From the NCBI RefSeq assembly GCF_018326265.1, contig NZ_AP023360.1, forward strand, positions 7,623,001-7,687,000: 64,000 nucleotides of DNA, given 5' to 3'. Under the pieces are notes generated by a model, which had not been told where the DNA came from, did not search any database, and saw only the letters and a program-made list of their open reading frames with translations. The stretch's first letter is position 1; each line of letters opens with the position of its first letter. Positions 41,229 through 52,975 of this stretch are shown piece after piece. Made by a program: the position numbers and the translations under genes. The stretch is from Catellatospora sp. IY07-71 (GTDB taxonomy: Bacteria; Actinomycetota; Actinomycetes; Mycobacteriales; Micromonosporaceae).

Positions 41229-41695
41229 TGGAGCGCCGCTACGCCCTCTGGTCGCTGGGTTACGTCGTCCTTGGCCTGCTCCCGGCGTACGCCGTCATGG
41301 TGTTCGCGTTCCGGCTGCCCAACGGCGGGCAACTGGTCGTGTGGGCCGCAACGGCGTACGCCATCGGCGGCTGGTGGTGGGTGAGGCGCCGGATACGGCG
41401 GTCCTGCGCCCCGCACGGCCTGGCGGCCAGACTGTGGGCGATCGGCCGCGCGCTGGTCTTCACCGTGCTGGGCGTGCTGCTCGGCGCGACCGGCAGCGTG
41501 CTCCACGACCTCGCCGAGGAGTCCCGGTTCCACCCTGGGAAGACCGTCGACCTCACGACCTCATTCGTGAGCGGAGGGATCATGACGCTGACCGGCATGT
41601 CCATGTTCCTGCTCGGCCTGGCCTCCCTGACCCACCGCCTCTACCACCTGATCTCCCCGGCCCACACCACTCTTGATCACGTCGATCTTGCGTGA
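41228..41695 (+). CDS. Four-helix membrane protein of unknown function
   Basis: A 155-residue protein with about four hydrophobic segments (ALWSLGYVVLGLLPAYAVMV, LVVWAATAYAIGGWWW, ALVFTVLGVLLGATGSVL, GIMTLTGMSMFLLGLASL). It is coupled to the upstream paralogue by a TGATG overlap, so all likely act together at the membrane. Its final codons (VDLA) and stop are supplied by a family C hairpin, so the original C-terminus may have been different. Confidence 0.75.
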   Translation: MERRYALWSLGYVVLGLLPAYAVMVFAFRLPNGGQLVVWAATAYAIGGWWWVRRRIRRSCAPHGLAARLWAIGRALVFTVLGVLLGATGSVLHDLAEESRFHPGKTVDLTTSFVSGGIMTLTGMSMFLLGLASLTHRLYHLISPAHTTLDHVDLA

Positions 41696-41751
41696 ACTGT
41701 TGCCCTTTTGCCCGGTACGCGTGTGTCGTACCCACAGTTCACGCAAGATCG
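41683..41751. repeat. Dispersed hairpin element, family C copy 2
   Basis: Perfect 18-base arms (41683-41700 CGATCTTGCGTGAACTGT and 41734-41751) enclose a 33-base loop. It lies between convergent genes and contains the stop codon of the upstream membrane-protein gene. It is the most symmetric member of the family. Confidence 0.85.
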
Positions 41752-41769
41752 GCGCAGTAGAGGAGCGGG

Positions 41770-43011
41770 TTACAGCTTGAGGCCCAGGAGGGCGTCGAGG
41801 GTGGTGGCCATCAGGGCTGGGGCGGCGCGGTCGGTGCCGACGCCGGCGAGGGTGTCGTCGGCCCAGGTGTCGATGAGGGCGAGGGCGCCGGGGGTGTCGA
41901 GGTCTTCGGTGAGCTTGGCGCGGACCCCGGCGAGGAGTTCGGCGCCGGACGGGCCGGCCGCGGCCTGCGCGGCGCGGCGCCAGCGGCCGAGGCGGTGCTC
42001 GGCGGCCTTGAACAGGTCCTCGGTCCACTGGCGGTCCGCGCGGTAGTGGTCGGCGAGCAGGGCCAGCCGTACCACCATCGGGTCGACCTTGTCGGAGCGC
42101 AGCCGGGACACGAAGACCAGGTTGCCGCGGGACTTGCTCATCTTCTCGCCGTCCAGGCCGATCATGCCCGCGTGCACGTAGTGCGCGGCGAACGGGGCCT
42201 TGCCGCTGAGCACCTCGGCGTGCGCGGCGGAGCACTCGTGGTGCGGGAACAGCAGGTCGTTGCCGCCGCCCTGCACGTCGATGGTCTCGCCGAGCAACTC
42301 CTGGGCGATGACGGTGCACTCGATGTGCCAGCCGGGGCGGCCCGCGCCGAGCTCGCCGCCGGGCCAGGACGGCTCGCCGTCGCGGCGGCCGCGCCACAGC
42401 AGCGGGTCGAGGGCGTCGCGCTTGCCGGCCCGCTCGGGGTCGCCGCCGCGCTCGGCGAAGAAGACCAGCATCTGCTCGCGGGACAGGTTGGACTCGTACC
42501 CGAACCGGGGCGCGGCGGTGATGTCGAAGTAGACGTCGCCGGTGCCGTCCTCCAGCCGGTACGCCGCGCCCTTGTCGAGCAGCTCGGCGACCTTCTCGGC
42601 GATGACGGGGATGGACTCGACGGCGCCGACGTAGTGGCTCGGCGGGATGATCCGCAGCGCCTCCATGTCCTCGCGGAACAGGGCGGTCTCGCGCATGGCC
42701 AGGACCTTCCAGTCCTCGCCGTCGCGGGCGGCCCGCTCCAGCAGCGGGTCGTCGATGTCGGTGACGTTCTGGACGTAGGCGACCTCGTGCCCGGCATCGC
42801 GCCACAGCCGGTTGACCAGGTCGAACGTGATCATCGTGGCGGCGTGCCCGAGGTGCGTCGCGTCGTACGGGGTGATGCCGCAGACGTACATCGTCGCGCG
42901 CCCGCCCACCGGGCGGCTGGGGTGGGCGCCCTGGCGGGCCGAGTCGAACAGTGCCAGGGGCTGACCGGCGCCGGGCAGGCGCGGGACGTCAAGTCCGGAC
43001 CACGTTTCCAT
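41770..43011 (-). CDS. mshC: Mycothiol cysteine ligase
   Basis: A 413-residue enzyme (L-cysteine:GlcN-Ins ligase) that joins cysteine to GlcN-inositol in mycothiol synthesis. It derives from cysteinyl-tRNA synthetase: [20 protein letters not shown] (about residues 41-60) holds a zinc Cys and the HIGH-like motif, [18 protein letters not shown] the Trp/His/Cys zinc site, FPHHECS the third, and KMSKSRGN (about 292) the KMSKS loop. The length and the neighbours (DUF3090 and SCO1664-type genes, divergent here) are as in other actinobacteria. Confidence 0.97.
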   Translation of the reverse strand: METWSGLDVPRLPGAGQPLALFDSARQGAHPSRPVGGRATMYVCGITPYDATHLGHAATMITFDLVNRLWRDAGHEVAYVQNVTDIDDPLLERAARDGEDWKVLAMRETALFREDMEALRIIPPSHYVGAVESIPVIAEKVAELLDKGAAYRLEDGTGDVYFDITAAPRFGYESNLSREQMLVFFAERGGDPERAGKRDALDPLLWRGRRDGEPSWPGGELGAGRPGWHIECTVIAQELLGETIDVQGGGNDLLFPHHECSAAHAEVLSGKAPFAAHYVHAGMIGLDGEKMSKSRGNLVFVSRLRSDKVDPMVVRLALLADHYRADRQWTEDLFKAAEHRLGRWRRAAQAAAGPSGAELLAGVRAKLTEDLDTPGALALIDTWADDTLAGVGTDRAAPALMATTLDALLGLKL

Positions 43012-43086
43012 GGCGCCAGCCTAACCAGCTTTATGCCGAGAGCGGATCTCACCTCGAGCGGTTACCCGATGGCGCGGGCGTGACGC

Positions 43087-43092
43087 TAGGGT
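43087..43092 (+). promoter_or_regulatory. -10 hexamer, leaderless start
   Basis: TAGGGT ends 6 bases before the ATG at 43099; there is no ribosome-binding site. Confidence 0.5.
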
Positions 43093-43098
43093 CGAGGC

Positions 43099-43689
43099 AT
43101 GACCCATCAGGTGTACGCATTCGAACCGCCCGAGCGGTTCGTCGCCGGCACGGTGGGTCCGCCCGGCGAGCGCACGTTCTATCTGCAGGCTCGCGGCGGC
43201 GGCCGCCTGGTCAGCGTGGCACTGGAGAAGATGCAGGTCGCGCTGCTGGCGGAGAAGCTCGAGGAGCTGCTCGCCGAGGCGCACCAGCGGTTCGGGGCGG
43301 AGCTGCCCGCCGCGGCCGAGGGCCCGGCGGACAACGAGCCGCTGGAAAACCCGGTCGAGGAGGAGTTCCGCGTCGGCACCCTGGGCCTGGCCTTCGACGT
43401 GGAGTCCAGCACGGTCATCATCGAGGCGATCGCGGCCGAGGAGGCCGAGTTCGACGCGGAGACCGACGTGCCCCCGGCCGAGCCGGAGGAGGAGGCCGAC
43501 GAGACGCCGGAGATCTCCGATGATCTGGACCGGCTGCGGGTGCGGCTGACCCCGGCCGAGGTGCGGCAGTTCATCGACCGGGCCAAGCGGGTGGTGGCGG
43601 CGGGCCGTCCGCCGTGCCCGCTGTGCGGGCAGCCGCTGGATCCGGCGGGGCATCTCTGCCCCCGGCACAACGGCTATCACCGCAGGTAG
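43099..43689 (+). CDS. DUF3090-family protein
   Basis: A 196-residue protein with the family start VYAFEPPERFVAGTVGPPGE then RTFYLQA, an acidic middle (EEADETPEISDDLD), and a C-terminal zinc-ribbon-like end CPLCGQPLDPAGHLCPRHNG. It is conserved beside mshC throughout actinobacteria; its role is not established. It ends 2 bases before the SCO1664-type gene, so they are an operon. Confidence 0.93.
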   Translation: MTHQVYAFEPPERFVAGTVGPPGERTFYLQARGGGRLVSVALEKMQVALLAEKLEELLAEAHQRFGAELPAAAEGPADNEPLENPVEEEFRVGTLGLAFDVESSTVIIEAIAAEEAEFDAETDVPPAEPEEEADETPEISDDLDRLRVRLTPAEVRQFIDRAKRVVAAGRPPCPLCGQPLDPAGHLCPRHNGYHRR

Positions 43690-43691
43690 CG

Positions 43692-44483
43692 ATGTCGACC
43701 ACCCCTCTGGACGGCGACGGCGGCAGGGCCGAACTCGGCCGGCTGCTCCGCGACGCCGAGATGGAGATCGAGGGCCGGCTGATCGAGGCCTCGAACACCA
43801 CGCTGCGGGTGATCCTGTCCGGCGGCGGCCGGACCGTGCGCGCGGTTTACAAACCCGTGCGCGGGGAGCGCCCGCTGTGGGACTTCCCACACGGGACGCT
43901 GGCCGCCCGTGAGGTGGCCGCGTACGCCGTGAGCGACGCGCTGGGCTGGGACCTGGTTCCGTACACCGTCATGCGGGACGGGCCGCTCGGCCCCGGCTCG
44001 TGCCAGCTGTGGCTGGACGACGTCAGCGAGCCGCCGGTGGACTTCGTGCCCGCCGACGAGCTGCCGCAGGGCTGGCTGCCGATCGCGGCCGCCGAGGACG
44101 AGGACGGCCGGCCGTACCTGCTGGCGCACGCCGACGACCCTCGGCTGGCCCGGCTGGCCGCCTTCGACACCGTGATCAACAACGCGGACCGCAAGGGCGG
44201 GCACGTGCTGGCCACCCCCGACCAGCGGTTGTACGGCGTCGATCACGGCATCTGCTTCCACACCGACGACAAGCTGCGTACCGTGCTGTGGGGTTTCGCC
44301 GGCCGCGCCGTCGCCCCGGACGTCGCCACCGCGCTGCGCACCTTCGACCCCGGCGTGCTCGACTCGCTGCTCGCCCCGGCCGAGGTCGACGCCCTCGGCA
44401 CCCGCATCAAGCACCTGGTCGCCGACGGCCGCCTCCCCCAGCCCCCCGAGGACCGCCACGCGATCCCGTGGCCGCCCATCTGA
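43692..44483 (+). CDS. SCO1664-family protein (kinase-like fold)
   Basis: A 263-residue protein of the SCO1664 family, related to PI3/4-kinase and HipA-like folds. Key parts: VYKPVRGERPLWDFPHGTLA (about 54-73, with the ATP-site Lys), FDTVINNADRKGGHVL (catalytic-loop-like NNADRKGGH, about 158) and YGVDHGICFH (metal-loop-like DHG). It follows DUF3090 by 2 bases and ends before a family C hairpin. No substrate is known; the linkage to mshC suggests a role near mycothiol metabolism. Confidence 0.9.
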   Translation: MSTTPLDGDGGRAELGRLLRDAEMEIEGRLIEASNTTLRVILSGGGRTVRAVYKPVRGERPLWDFPHGTLAAREVAAYAVSDALGWDLVPYTVMRDGPLGPGSCQLWLDDVSEPPVDFVPADELPQGWLPIAAAEDEDGRPYLLAHADDPRLARLAAFDTVINNADRKGGHVLATPDQRLYGVDHGICFHTDDKLRTVLWGFAGRAVAPDVATALRTFDPGVLDSLLAPAEVDALGTRIKHLVADGRLPQPPEDRHAIPWPPI

Positions 44484-44511
44484 CCGATCCGCGGCCCATC
44501 ACAGAGCCCGG

Positions 44512-44580
44512 CGATCTTGCACGAACTGTTGCCTTTTTGTCCGATACGGGCGTGTCGCACCCACAACTCGCGCAAGATCG
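44512..44580. repeat. Dispersed hairpin element, family C copy 3
   Basis: Arms CGATCTTGCACGAACTGT (44512-44529) and ACAACTCGCGCAAGATCG (44563-44580) pair with two or three mismatches. The loop resembles that of copy 2 (TGCC-TTTTTG-CC then GTGTCG). It lies between convergent genes. Confidence 0.8.
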
Positions 44581-44599
44581 ACGCGGGAGAGGGTAGGGG

Positions 44600-45421
44600 C
44601 TAGTAGAGCTGCATTGAGCCGGTGTGCTGGGCGCGGGCTTCGCCGATGCGGAGGAGTGCGGCCGTTGCGGCGAAGAGCAGGGCGCACAGGGCGGTGAGCA
44701 GGGCCAGCGGTTCGAGGAGGGCGGACAGGGGCTGGGCGTCGAGCAGCGCGCCGCGTAGCACGATGAGGCTGCTGGTCAGCGGGAACGCCAGGCCGATGCC
44801 CTTGATCAGCAGCGGCATGGCGAACAGGGGCAGGCGCACCCCGGACACGAACCACAGCGGGTCGTCGAGCAGCGTGTACAGGAACGCCGAGTCCCGCGAG
44901 AAGACCAGCAGGCTGTTGAGGAACGCGCCCCAGACGATCGCGGGCACGACCAGCGCCAGCGCCGCGACGGCGTACATGCCGGGGTGCGCGACGTGCAGCG
45001 CCCCGCCCGCGCCGGCGGCGGCGACCGCGAAGCACCCGGCCAGCCAGGTGTTCTGCAGCAGCGCCCCGGTGCCGTTGGCGAACACCAGCGCCAGCCGACT
45101 CGCCGGGGACAGGAAAAGCAGCTCGATCGTGCCGCTGATGCGCTCGAACGAGAAGTGCCAGGCCGACTGCACCAGCGAGAAGTAGAAGAGGTACGCGAAC
45201 GCGCCCGCCGCGAGGAACGCCAGCAGCCGTGCCGGCTGGGCCGCGTCCGGCCACCGGGACGCGATGCCGGGGGTGTCCAGCACCGGCAGCATCGTGTAGT
45301 AGGTGGCGGCGAGCTGCAGCACCGGCCACAGCAGCATGGACGACACCACGAGCGGGCGGCCGAAGCTGCGCCGGTGCTGCTTGAGCGCCTCGGCGGCGAT
45401 GACGCGCAGGGCGTGCCTCAT
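44600..45421 (-). CDS. ABC-2 type permease, second subunit
   Basis: A 273-residue membrane protein with about six hydrophobic segments and the ABC-2 landmark SFERISGTIELLFLSPASRL (about residues 88-107), where ERxxGTxExLxxSP is the family signature. Its ATG overlaps the ATPase stop (ATGA). It pairs with the other permease of the operon to form a heterodimeric exporter. Confidence 0.92.
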   Translation of the reverse strand: MRHALRVIAAEALKQHRRSFGRPLVVSSMLLWPVLQLAATYYTMLPVLDTPGIASRWPDAAQPARLLAFLAAGAFAYLFYFSLVQSAWHFSFERISGTIELLFLSPASRLALVFANGTGALLQNTWLAGCFAVAAAGAGGALHVAHPGMYAVAALALVVPAIVWGAFLNSLLVFSRDSAFLYTLLDDPLWFVSGVRLPLFAMPLLIKGIGLAFPLTSSLIVLRGALLDAQPLSALLEPLALLTALCALLFAATAALLRIGEARAQHTGSMQLY

Positions 45422-46434
45422 ACGGCCACCGCCTCGGGCTGCCGGGCGCCGTCGGCCAGCGCCAGGATCGCGTCCTCCAGCGTGGGCGGAGTGACCTCCA
45501 GCCGCACGATCGCACCGCCCGCCGCGACCACGGTGGTGGCGAGGTCCCCGGCGAGGTCGTGCCGGTGGCGCAGCACGTACCGGGGGCGCAGCTGGTCGTC
45601 CGTGTCGGCGGTGACCTGCGCGCCGGTGCGGGCAGCCAGTGCCTGCACGGCCTGGTCGGCCGAAGCCTCGGCCGCCGCGAGGGTGATCTCGACGGTGTGC
45701 TGGCGTTCGGTGAGCGCGGTCAGCTCGGCCGGGGTGCCCCGGGCGACCAGCCGACCGGCCGCGATGACGTGCACCTCGGCGCACAGCTGCTCCACCTCGG
45801 CCAGGTAGTGCGAGGTCAGCAGGACGCCGACACCGCCGCGGGCCAGCTCGGCGACGACCGCGCGCAGGTCCCGGGCGATCGGCGCGTCCAGGCCGAGGGT
45901 CGGCTCGTCGAGCAGCAGGTAGGAGGGCTCGTTGATGAGGCCGCGGGCGATGGACAGGCGCTGGCGCATGCCCTTGGAGAACTGCTCGACCCGCTGGTCG
46001 GCGGCGTGCGCCAGCCCGACCAGGGCGAGCAGCTCGTCGATGCGTGCCCTGAGCCGCGCCCGGGGCACGTCGTAGAGCTGCCCGAAGTACCAGAGGTTCT
46101 CGCGGGCGGTCAGGCGCGCGTACACCATGCGCTCGCCGCCCGCGATCATGTTGATCCGGCGGCGGATCTCGCGGGCGTCGCGGACCAGGTCGAGGCCGTC
46201 CACGGTGGCGCTGCCGGTGGTGGGGCGCAGCAGCGTGGACAGCATGCGGATGGTGGTGGTCTTGCCCGCGCCGTTGAGCCCGAGCAGGCCGGTGACCTGC
46301 CCGGCCGGGATGGTCAGGCGCAGCCCGTCGACGGCGGGCGCGGCGGGTGGGCGCTTGCCGGCCGGGCGCCACCACGGGCGGTCGCGCCGGGGATACACCT
46401 TGACCAGGTCGTGGGTGACGATCGCACGGGTCAT
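45418..46434 (-). CDS. ABC-2 type exporter ATPase
   Basis: A 338-residue ATPase with Walker [17 protein letters not shown] (about residue 51), signature [15 protein letters not shown] (about 158), Walker B YLLLDEP and switch HY. QFSKGM and the C-terminal DUF4162-like region (from about 245) are typical of DrrA/NatA-type drug or antibiotic exporters. Its ATG overlaps the first permease stop (ATGA). Confidence 0.94.
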   Translation of the reverse strand: MTRAIVTHDLVKVYPRRDRPWWRPAGKRPPAAPAVDGLRLTIPAGQVTGLLGLNGAGKTTTIRMLSTLLRPTTGSATVDGLDLVRDAREIRRRINMIAGGERMVYARLTARENLWYFGQLYDVPRARLRARIDELLALVGLAHAADQRVEQFSKGMRQRLSIARGLINEPSYLLLDEPTLGLDAPIARDLRAVVAELARGGVGVLLTSHYLAEVEQLCAEVHVIAAGRLVARGTPAELTALTERQHTVEITLAAAEASADQAVQALAARTGAQVTADTDDQLRPRYVLRHRHDLAGDLATTVVAAGGAIVRLEVTPPTLEDAILALADGARQPEAVAV

Positions 46435-47240
46435 GCGCTGGCTCCTCGGATGACGGCACGCCGCTCGGCGTGGGGCAGGAACAGCAGGCCGGCGGCCGCG
46501 TACGCGACCCCCAGGCCCAGGCACAGCAGCAGGTCGACGGTGACCTCGCCGAGGGGCGCGGCGTGCAGGCTGGCCGCCCGCAGCACGCGCAGCGCGGCGG
46601 TGGCGGGCAGCAGCTCGCCGAGCCAGGTGAGCGGGGCGGGCAGCAGCGCGGGCGGGAAGGTGAACCCGCAGACGAGCCCGATCAGGCAGAACAGCGTGTT
46701 CTGGGTGATGTGCGCCTCGCCCGCGGCGATCATGATCGCGCTGACCGGGATGGACAGCCCGACCACCGCCACCAGCGCCGCCAGCACCCCGGCGGCCAGG
46801 GTCACCGGGTTCGGGGCGGGCAGCCGTACGCCGAGCAGCAGCGCGGTGCCGAACAGGCAGGCCAGCTCCAGCAGCGAGGTGAGGAACGCCTGAAGGGAGA
46901 CGCCGAGCAGGTACGGCAGCCGGTGCGCCGGGGTGAGCAGCTGGCTCTCCAGGGTGCCCTCGCGCTGCTCGGTGATCTGGGCCTTGGCGACCCACAGCAC
47001 CATGCGGGTGGTGAACATGAGCGCCGCCGCGCCGACGGTGACGTAGCCCAGGTAGTCCGGCGTGCCGGACGCGCCGCGGAACCAGTCCGAGACCCGCCCG
47101 CCCCCGATCGCCTCGTACGAGAGCAGCGCCAGCACGATCGTGAACACGCCGGGCGCGAGCGTGCCGATGAAGTACGTCCACGGATACGCCCGCTGCATGA
47201 CCAGCCAGTTCCGTTTCAGCGTCGCCCATGCCACGGGCAT
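46431..47240 (-). CDS. ABC-2 type permease, first subunit
   Basis: A 269-residue membrane protein with about six hydrophobic segments and the family signature [20 protein letters not shown] (about residues 91-110). It is the first gene of a three-gene exporter operon and starts 22 bases from a pair of HxlR-type operators shared with the divergent regulator-peroxiredoxin gene. Confidence 0.92.
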   Translation of the reverse strand: MPVAWATLKRNWLVMQRAYPWTYFIGTLAPGVFTIVLALLSYEAIGGGRVSDWFRGASGTPDYLGYVTVGAAALMFTTRMVLWVAKAQITEQREGTLESQLLTPAHRLPYLLGVSLQAFLTSLLELACLFGTALLLGVRLPAPNPVTLAAGVLAALVAVVGLSIPVSAIMIAAGEAHITQNTLFCLIGLVCGFTFPPALLPAPLTWLGELLPATAALRVLRAASLHAAPLGEVTVDLLLCLGLGVAYAAAGLLFLPHAERRAVIRGASA

Positions 47241-47262
47241 CCGCCCACCCCCGACCTAATGA

Positions 47263-47299
47263 GTTTCTTTTAGGAACTTACTGAGTTCCGTTCGGGAAC
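47263..47299. promoter_or_regulatory. Two operators spaced 22 bp between exporter and HxlR fusion
   Basis: GTTTC-N5-GGAAC (47263-47277) and GTTCC-N5-GGAAC (47285-47299) are two copies of one palindrome, exactly 22 bases or two helical turns apart. They sit in the 90-base gap between the divergent exporter operon and the HxlR-peroxiredoxin gene and are the likely binding sites of that regulator. Confidence 0.75.
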
Positions 47300-47330
47300 G
47301 TACCATGGTGCCGGTCGGAAGGGAAAGCAG

Positions 47331-48188
47331 ATGATCAAGTCACGGCAGGCGGACGAGCACTGCGGCATCGCCCAGTCCGCCGCCGTCTTGGGCGACTGGT
47401 GGAGCCTGCTCGTGCTGCGCGAGGTCGCCCGCGGCCACCGCCGCTTCGACGAGCTGGCGGGTGAGCTGGACATCTCCCGCAAGGTGCTCACCGAGCGCCT
47501 CGGCCACCTCGTCGAGCACGGCGTCCTGGCGAAGCGCCCCTACTCCGACCGGCCGCCGCGTCACGAGTACGTGCTGACCCCGGCCGGGCACGGCCTGCTG
47601 CCGGTGCTGGTCGCCATGCAGGACTGGGCCGACCGCTGGCTGCTCGGCGACGGCACCCTCACCGCCCTAAGCCCCGACGGCGCCGAGCTCGCCCGCACCC
47701 GCGACCTGCCCGGCAGCCGGGTGCCGGACGGGCTGACGCTGCCGAGCACTCACGGCCGGCCGCTGGACGTGGTCGGGCCGACCGCCTGGACGGTCCTGTT
47801 CACCTACCCGGCGACCGGTGGCGGCAAGGGCGAGCAGTGGCGCCGCATACCCGGCACCGCCGGTTGCACCCTGGAGAACCGCCTGTTCCGGGACGCCTGG
47901 CCCGACTTCACCGCGGCCGGCGCGACCGTGTACGGCGTCAGCACCCAGCTGCCCGAGGAGCAGGCCGCGTTCGCCGCCGCCGAGGACATCCCGTACCCGC
48001 TGCTGTCCGACGTGGACCTGGAACTGACCGCGGCCCTGCGCCTGCCCACGTTCCGCGGCGCCCACCAGCTCCGCCACAAACGCGCCGTCCTGGTCGTCGA
48101 CGCCGACCGCGTGGTGCGGCACAGCATCTACCCGGTCGCCGACATCGCCGCCGCCGTCGACCACGCCCTCACCCTGGTCAGGGAGTAA
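47331..48188 (+). CDS. HxlR-type regulator fused to a peroxiredoxin domain
   Basis: A 285-residue fusion. Residues 1-105 are a complete HxlR winged helix (CGIAQSAAVLGDWWSLLVLR then RFDELAGELDISRKVLTERL and YVLTPAGHGLLPVL), including the conserved N-terminal Cys at residue 11. Residues about 145-285 are a peroxiredoxin-like domain: TVLFTYPATG, GTAGCTLENRLFRDAWPDF (peroxidatic-type Cys in GCTLEN), VYGVSTQLPEEQAAFAAAED, then a late VLVVDADRVVRHSIYP. It probably senses or removes peroxide while controlling itself and the divergent exporter through the twin operators; this coupling is inference. Confidence 0.85.
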   Translation: MIKSRQADEHCGIAQSAAVLGDWWSLLVLREVARGHRRFDELAGELDISRKVLTERLGHLVEHGVLAKRPYSDRPPRHEYVLTPAGHGLLPVLVAMQDWADRWLLGDGTLTALSPDGAELARTRDLPGSRVPDGLTLPSTHGRPLDVVGPTAWTVLFTYPATGGGKGEQWRRIPGTAGCTLENRLFRDAWPDFTAAGATVYGVSTQLPEEQAAFAAAEDIPYPLLSDVDLELTAALRLPTFRGAHQLRHKRAVLVVDADRVVRHSIYPVADIAAAVDHALTLVRE

Positions 48189-48238
48189 GGAAGGGCACCT
48201 TCTTATCGCTATTCGTAGTAGAAGGTGCCCTTCTTAAC
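48189..48238. repeat. Dispersed hairpin element, family A copy 1
   Basis: A 50-base element with arms AAGGGCACCTTCT (48191-48203) and AGAAGGTGCCCTT (48220-48232), perfectly paired around 16 bases. The loop contains CTATTCGTAG, a mini-stem with a TTCG loop. It starts on the base after the HxlR-peroxiredoxin stop and ends just before the acetyltransferase stop. Copy 2 (48596-48645) is in the opposite orientation; copy 3 is at 60511-60560. Confidence 0.88.
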
Positions 48239-48240
48239 GG

Positions 48241-48546
48241 CTACTTGACGCGGCGGTGCCCGGGGGCGGTGATGTCGGCGTACTCCGGGTGCTTCTCCAG
48301 CCAGCCCGCGAGGAAGGGGCAGATCGGCACGACCGTGCGGCCCTTCGCGCGCGAGTCGTCCATCACGGTGCGGGCGATCGCGCTGCCCACGCCCTTGCCC
48401 TCGAACTCCGGGAACACCTCGGTGTGGGTGAACACGATGATGTTGCCGCTGAGCTGGTAGGTCATGAACCCGGCCACCGCGCCGGCCTCGCTGTCGCGGG
48501 CCTCGAACCGCTCGCGCGCCGGCGCCTCGGTCACCTCGATCGTCAC
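48241..48546 (-). CDS. Small GNAT acetyltransferase (NATD1/YjdJ type)
   Basis: A 101-residue minimal GNAT protein. FTHTEVFPEFEGKGVGSAIA (about residues 39-58) holds the acetyl-CoA loop (GKGVGS), and VVPICPFLAGWLEKHPEYAD is the standard end of NATD1-type proteins. The start is a GTG. It is bracketed by two inverted copies of the family A hairpin. Substrate unknown for the family. Confidence 0.9.
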   Translation of the reverse strand: MTIEVTEAPARERFEARDSEAGAVAGFMTYQLSGNIIVFTHTEVFPEFEGKGVGSAIARTVMDDSRAKGRTVVPICPFLAGWLEKHPEYADITAPGHRRVK

Positions 48547-48595
48547 CGGGCCATCCTATCCACGTGCCGACACAGGGCCCGCTGGTCGCGGAGGG

Positions 48596-48645
48596 TTAAG
48601 AAGGGCACCTTCTACTACGAATAGCGTTAACAAGGTGCCCTTCCT
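48596..48645. repeat. Dispersed hairpin element, family A copy 2 (inverted)
   Basis: The reverse complement of copy 1 with a few changes. Arms AAGGGCACCTT (48601-48611) and AAGGTGCCCTT (48632-48642). It lies between the divergent starts of the acetyltransferase and the SNF2 helicase, about 50 bases upstream of the helicase start, so it would be in a promoter or leader rather than a terminator position. Confidence 0.85.
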
Positions 48646-48696
48646 TTCGTGAGAGGATGCGGCGGGTCGGTTGCCGGGTTCGGGGAGGTCAGGGCT

Positions 48697-51798
<3,102 letters not shown>

Positions 51799-51809
51799 GA
51801 GGCACCCCG

Positions 51810-52828
51810 ATGGCCCGCCGCCCCAGCACCGGCCCGCACGGCTCCGACATGGACGCCGGGCGGGCCGTCCGCGGCTTCGATCCCGACGGCGACGCCGGGT
51901 CCGGCGACTTCGACCCGTTCGCCGACGAGCCGGACGCCACGGCACACCCCGACGACGCCGAGGATCCCGGGGGTGGGGCGGAGCAGCGCGGGTGGGGCTG
52001 GTTCCCCGTGTCCAAGCCGCGGCTGCCCGCCGACGGCATCAAGGCCCGCAGCCAGCGCGGCGCCATCGCCACCACCTGGTGGTCGCGCCGCTTCCTCGCC
52101 GCGATCGAGACGCCCGAGACCGCGAGCCGGCTCACCCGCGGCAAGTCGTACGCGCGCACCGGCCAGGTCCTGTCGCTCACGATCGACCACGCGGAGGTGC
52201 GGGCCGCCGTCCAGGGTTCCCGGCCGAAGCCCTACGCCGTCTACCTCACGGTTCCGATCTACCGCCCCGCCGAACAGGAGCGGATCGTCGCCGCGCTCGC
52301 CGGGCAGGCCGCCTTCAGCGCCGCCCTCCTGGCCGGGCGGATGCCCGAGGAAATCGAAGAAGTGTTTCGGCCGCTGCGGCTGTCGCTCTTCCCCGCCATG
52401 CACGAGCTGGACATCGACTGCTCCTGCCCCGACTGGGGCAATCCGTGCAAGCACGCCGCCGCGGTCTGCTTCCTGCTGGCGGAGCGCTTCGACGCGGACC
52501 CGTTCGACATCCTGCGGTGGCGCGGCCTGCCCCGCGAGGAGCTGCTGGACGGGCTGCGCGAGCACCGCGCTCAGCGAATCGGCACCCTGCCGCCCGAGCT
52601 GCCCCCGCCGAGGACGGCGCCGATACGGAGCTGGGCGGGTTCTGGGACGCCGGGGAGCTGCCGCCGCTGCCGCCCGTCCCGGACCTGCCCGCCGACCACG
52701 TGCTCCGCCGCCTCGGCCCGACCGGGATCGCGGTACGCGGAGTCGACCTGGCGACGCTGCTGGCCCCGGCCTACGAGGCGATGGCCGCCGCACGCCATCT
52801 CGCTGCCGACGACACCGCCGACCGATAA
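51810..52828 (+). CDS. SWIM zinc-finger protein with a frame break
   Basis: It starts at an ATG with AGGAGG 8 bases ahead, 11 bases after the helicase stop. The first frame encodes an acidic start, WGWFPVSKPRLPADGIKARS, and the SWIM motif DIDCSCPDWGNPCKHAAAVC (CxCx-n-CxH, about residues 195-215). At the C run 52602-52606 the reading shifts: frame 1 goes on as Arg/Pro-rich junk to 53042, while the next frame gives the family-like end FWDAGELPPLPPVPDLPADH and then LLAPAYEAMAAARHL to a stop at 52828. One missing C would explain it. Either a sequencing error, a disabled gene or slippage control. Confidence 0.8.
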
Positions 52829-52845
52829 CCGACCACCTCCGCCGA

Positions 52846-52975
52846 GCCGGACCGGGTCGGACCGGGCCCGGCCGGGTCGGACCGGGCCCGGCCGGGTCGG
52901 ACCGGGCCCGGCCGGGTCTGGTCGGGTCGGGTCCGGCCGGGTCGGGTCGGGTCGGGTCCGGCCGGGTCGGGTCCG
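52846..52975. repeat. GC-rich tandem repeat
   Basis: A 20-base unit (ACCGGGCCCGGCCGGGTCGG) occurs three times exactly at 52861-52920 apart from the last bases, with shorter GGTCGG/GGTCCGGCC variants on both sides. It lies just after the SWIM gene. The frame-shifted reading of the SWIM gene would run through it as Gly/Pro/Arg repeats. Confidence 0.85.

Noticed and set aside
48189..48645. The paired family A hairpins considered as the ends of an insertion sequence
   Set aside because: No transposase lies between them and no target duplication is visible; kept only as a possible passive cassette.
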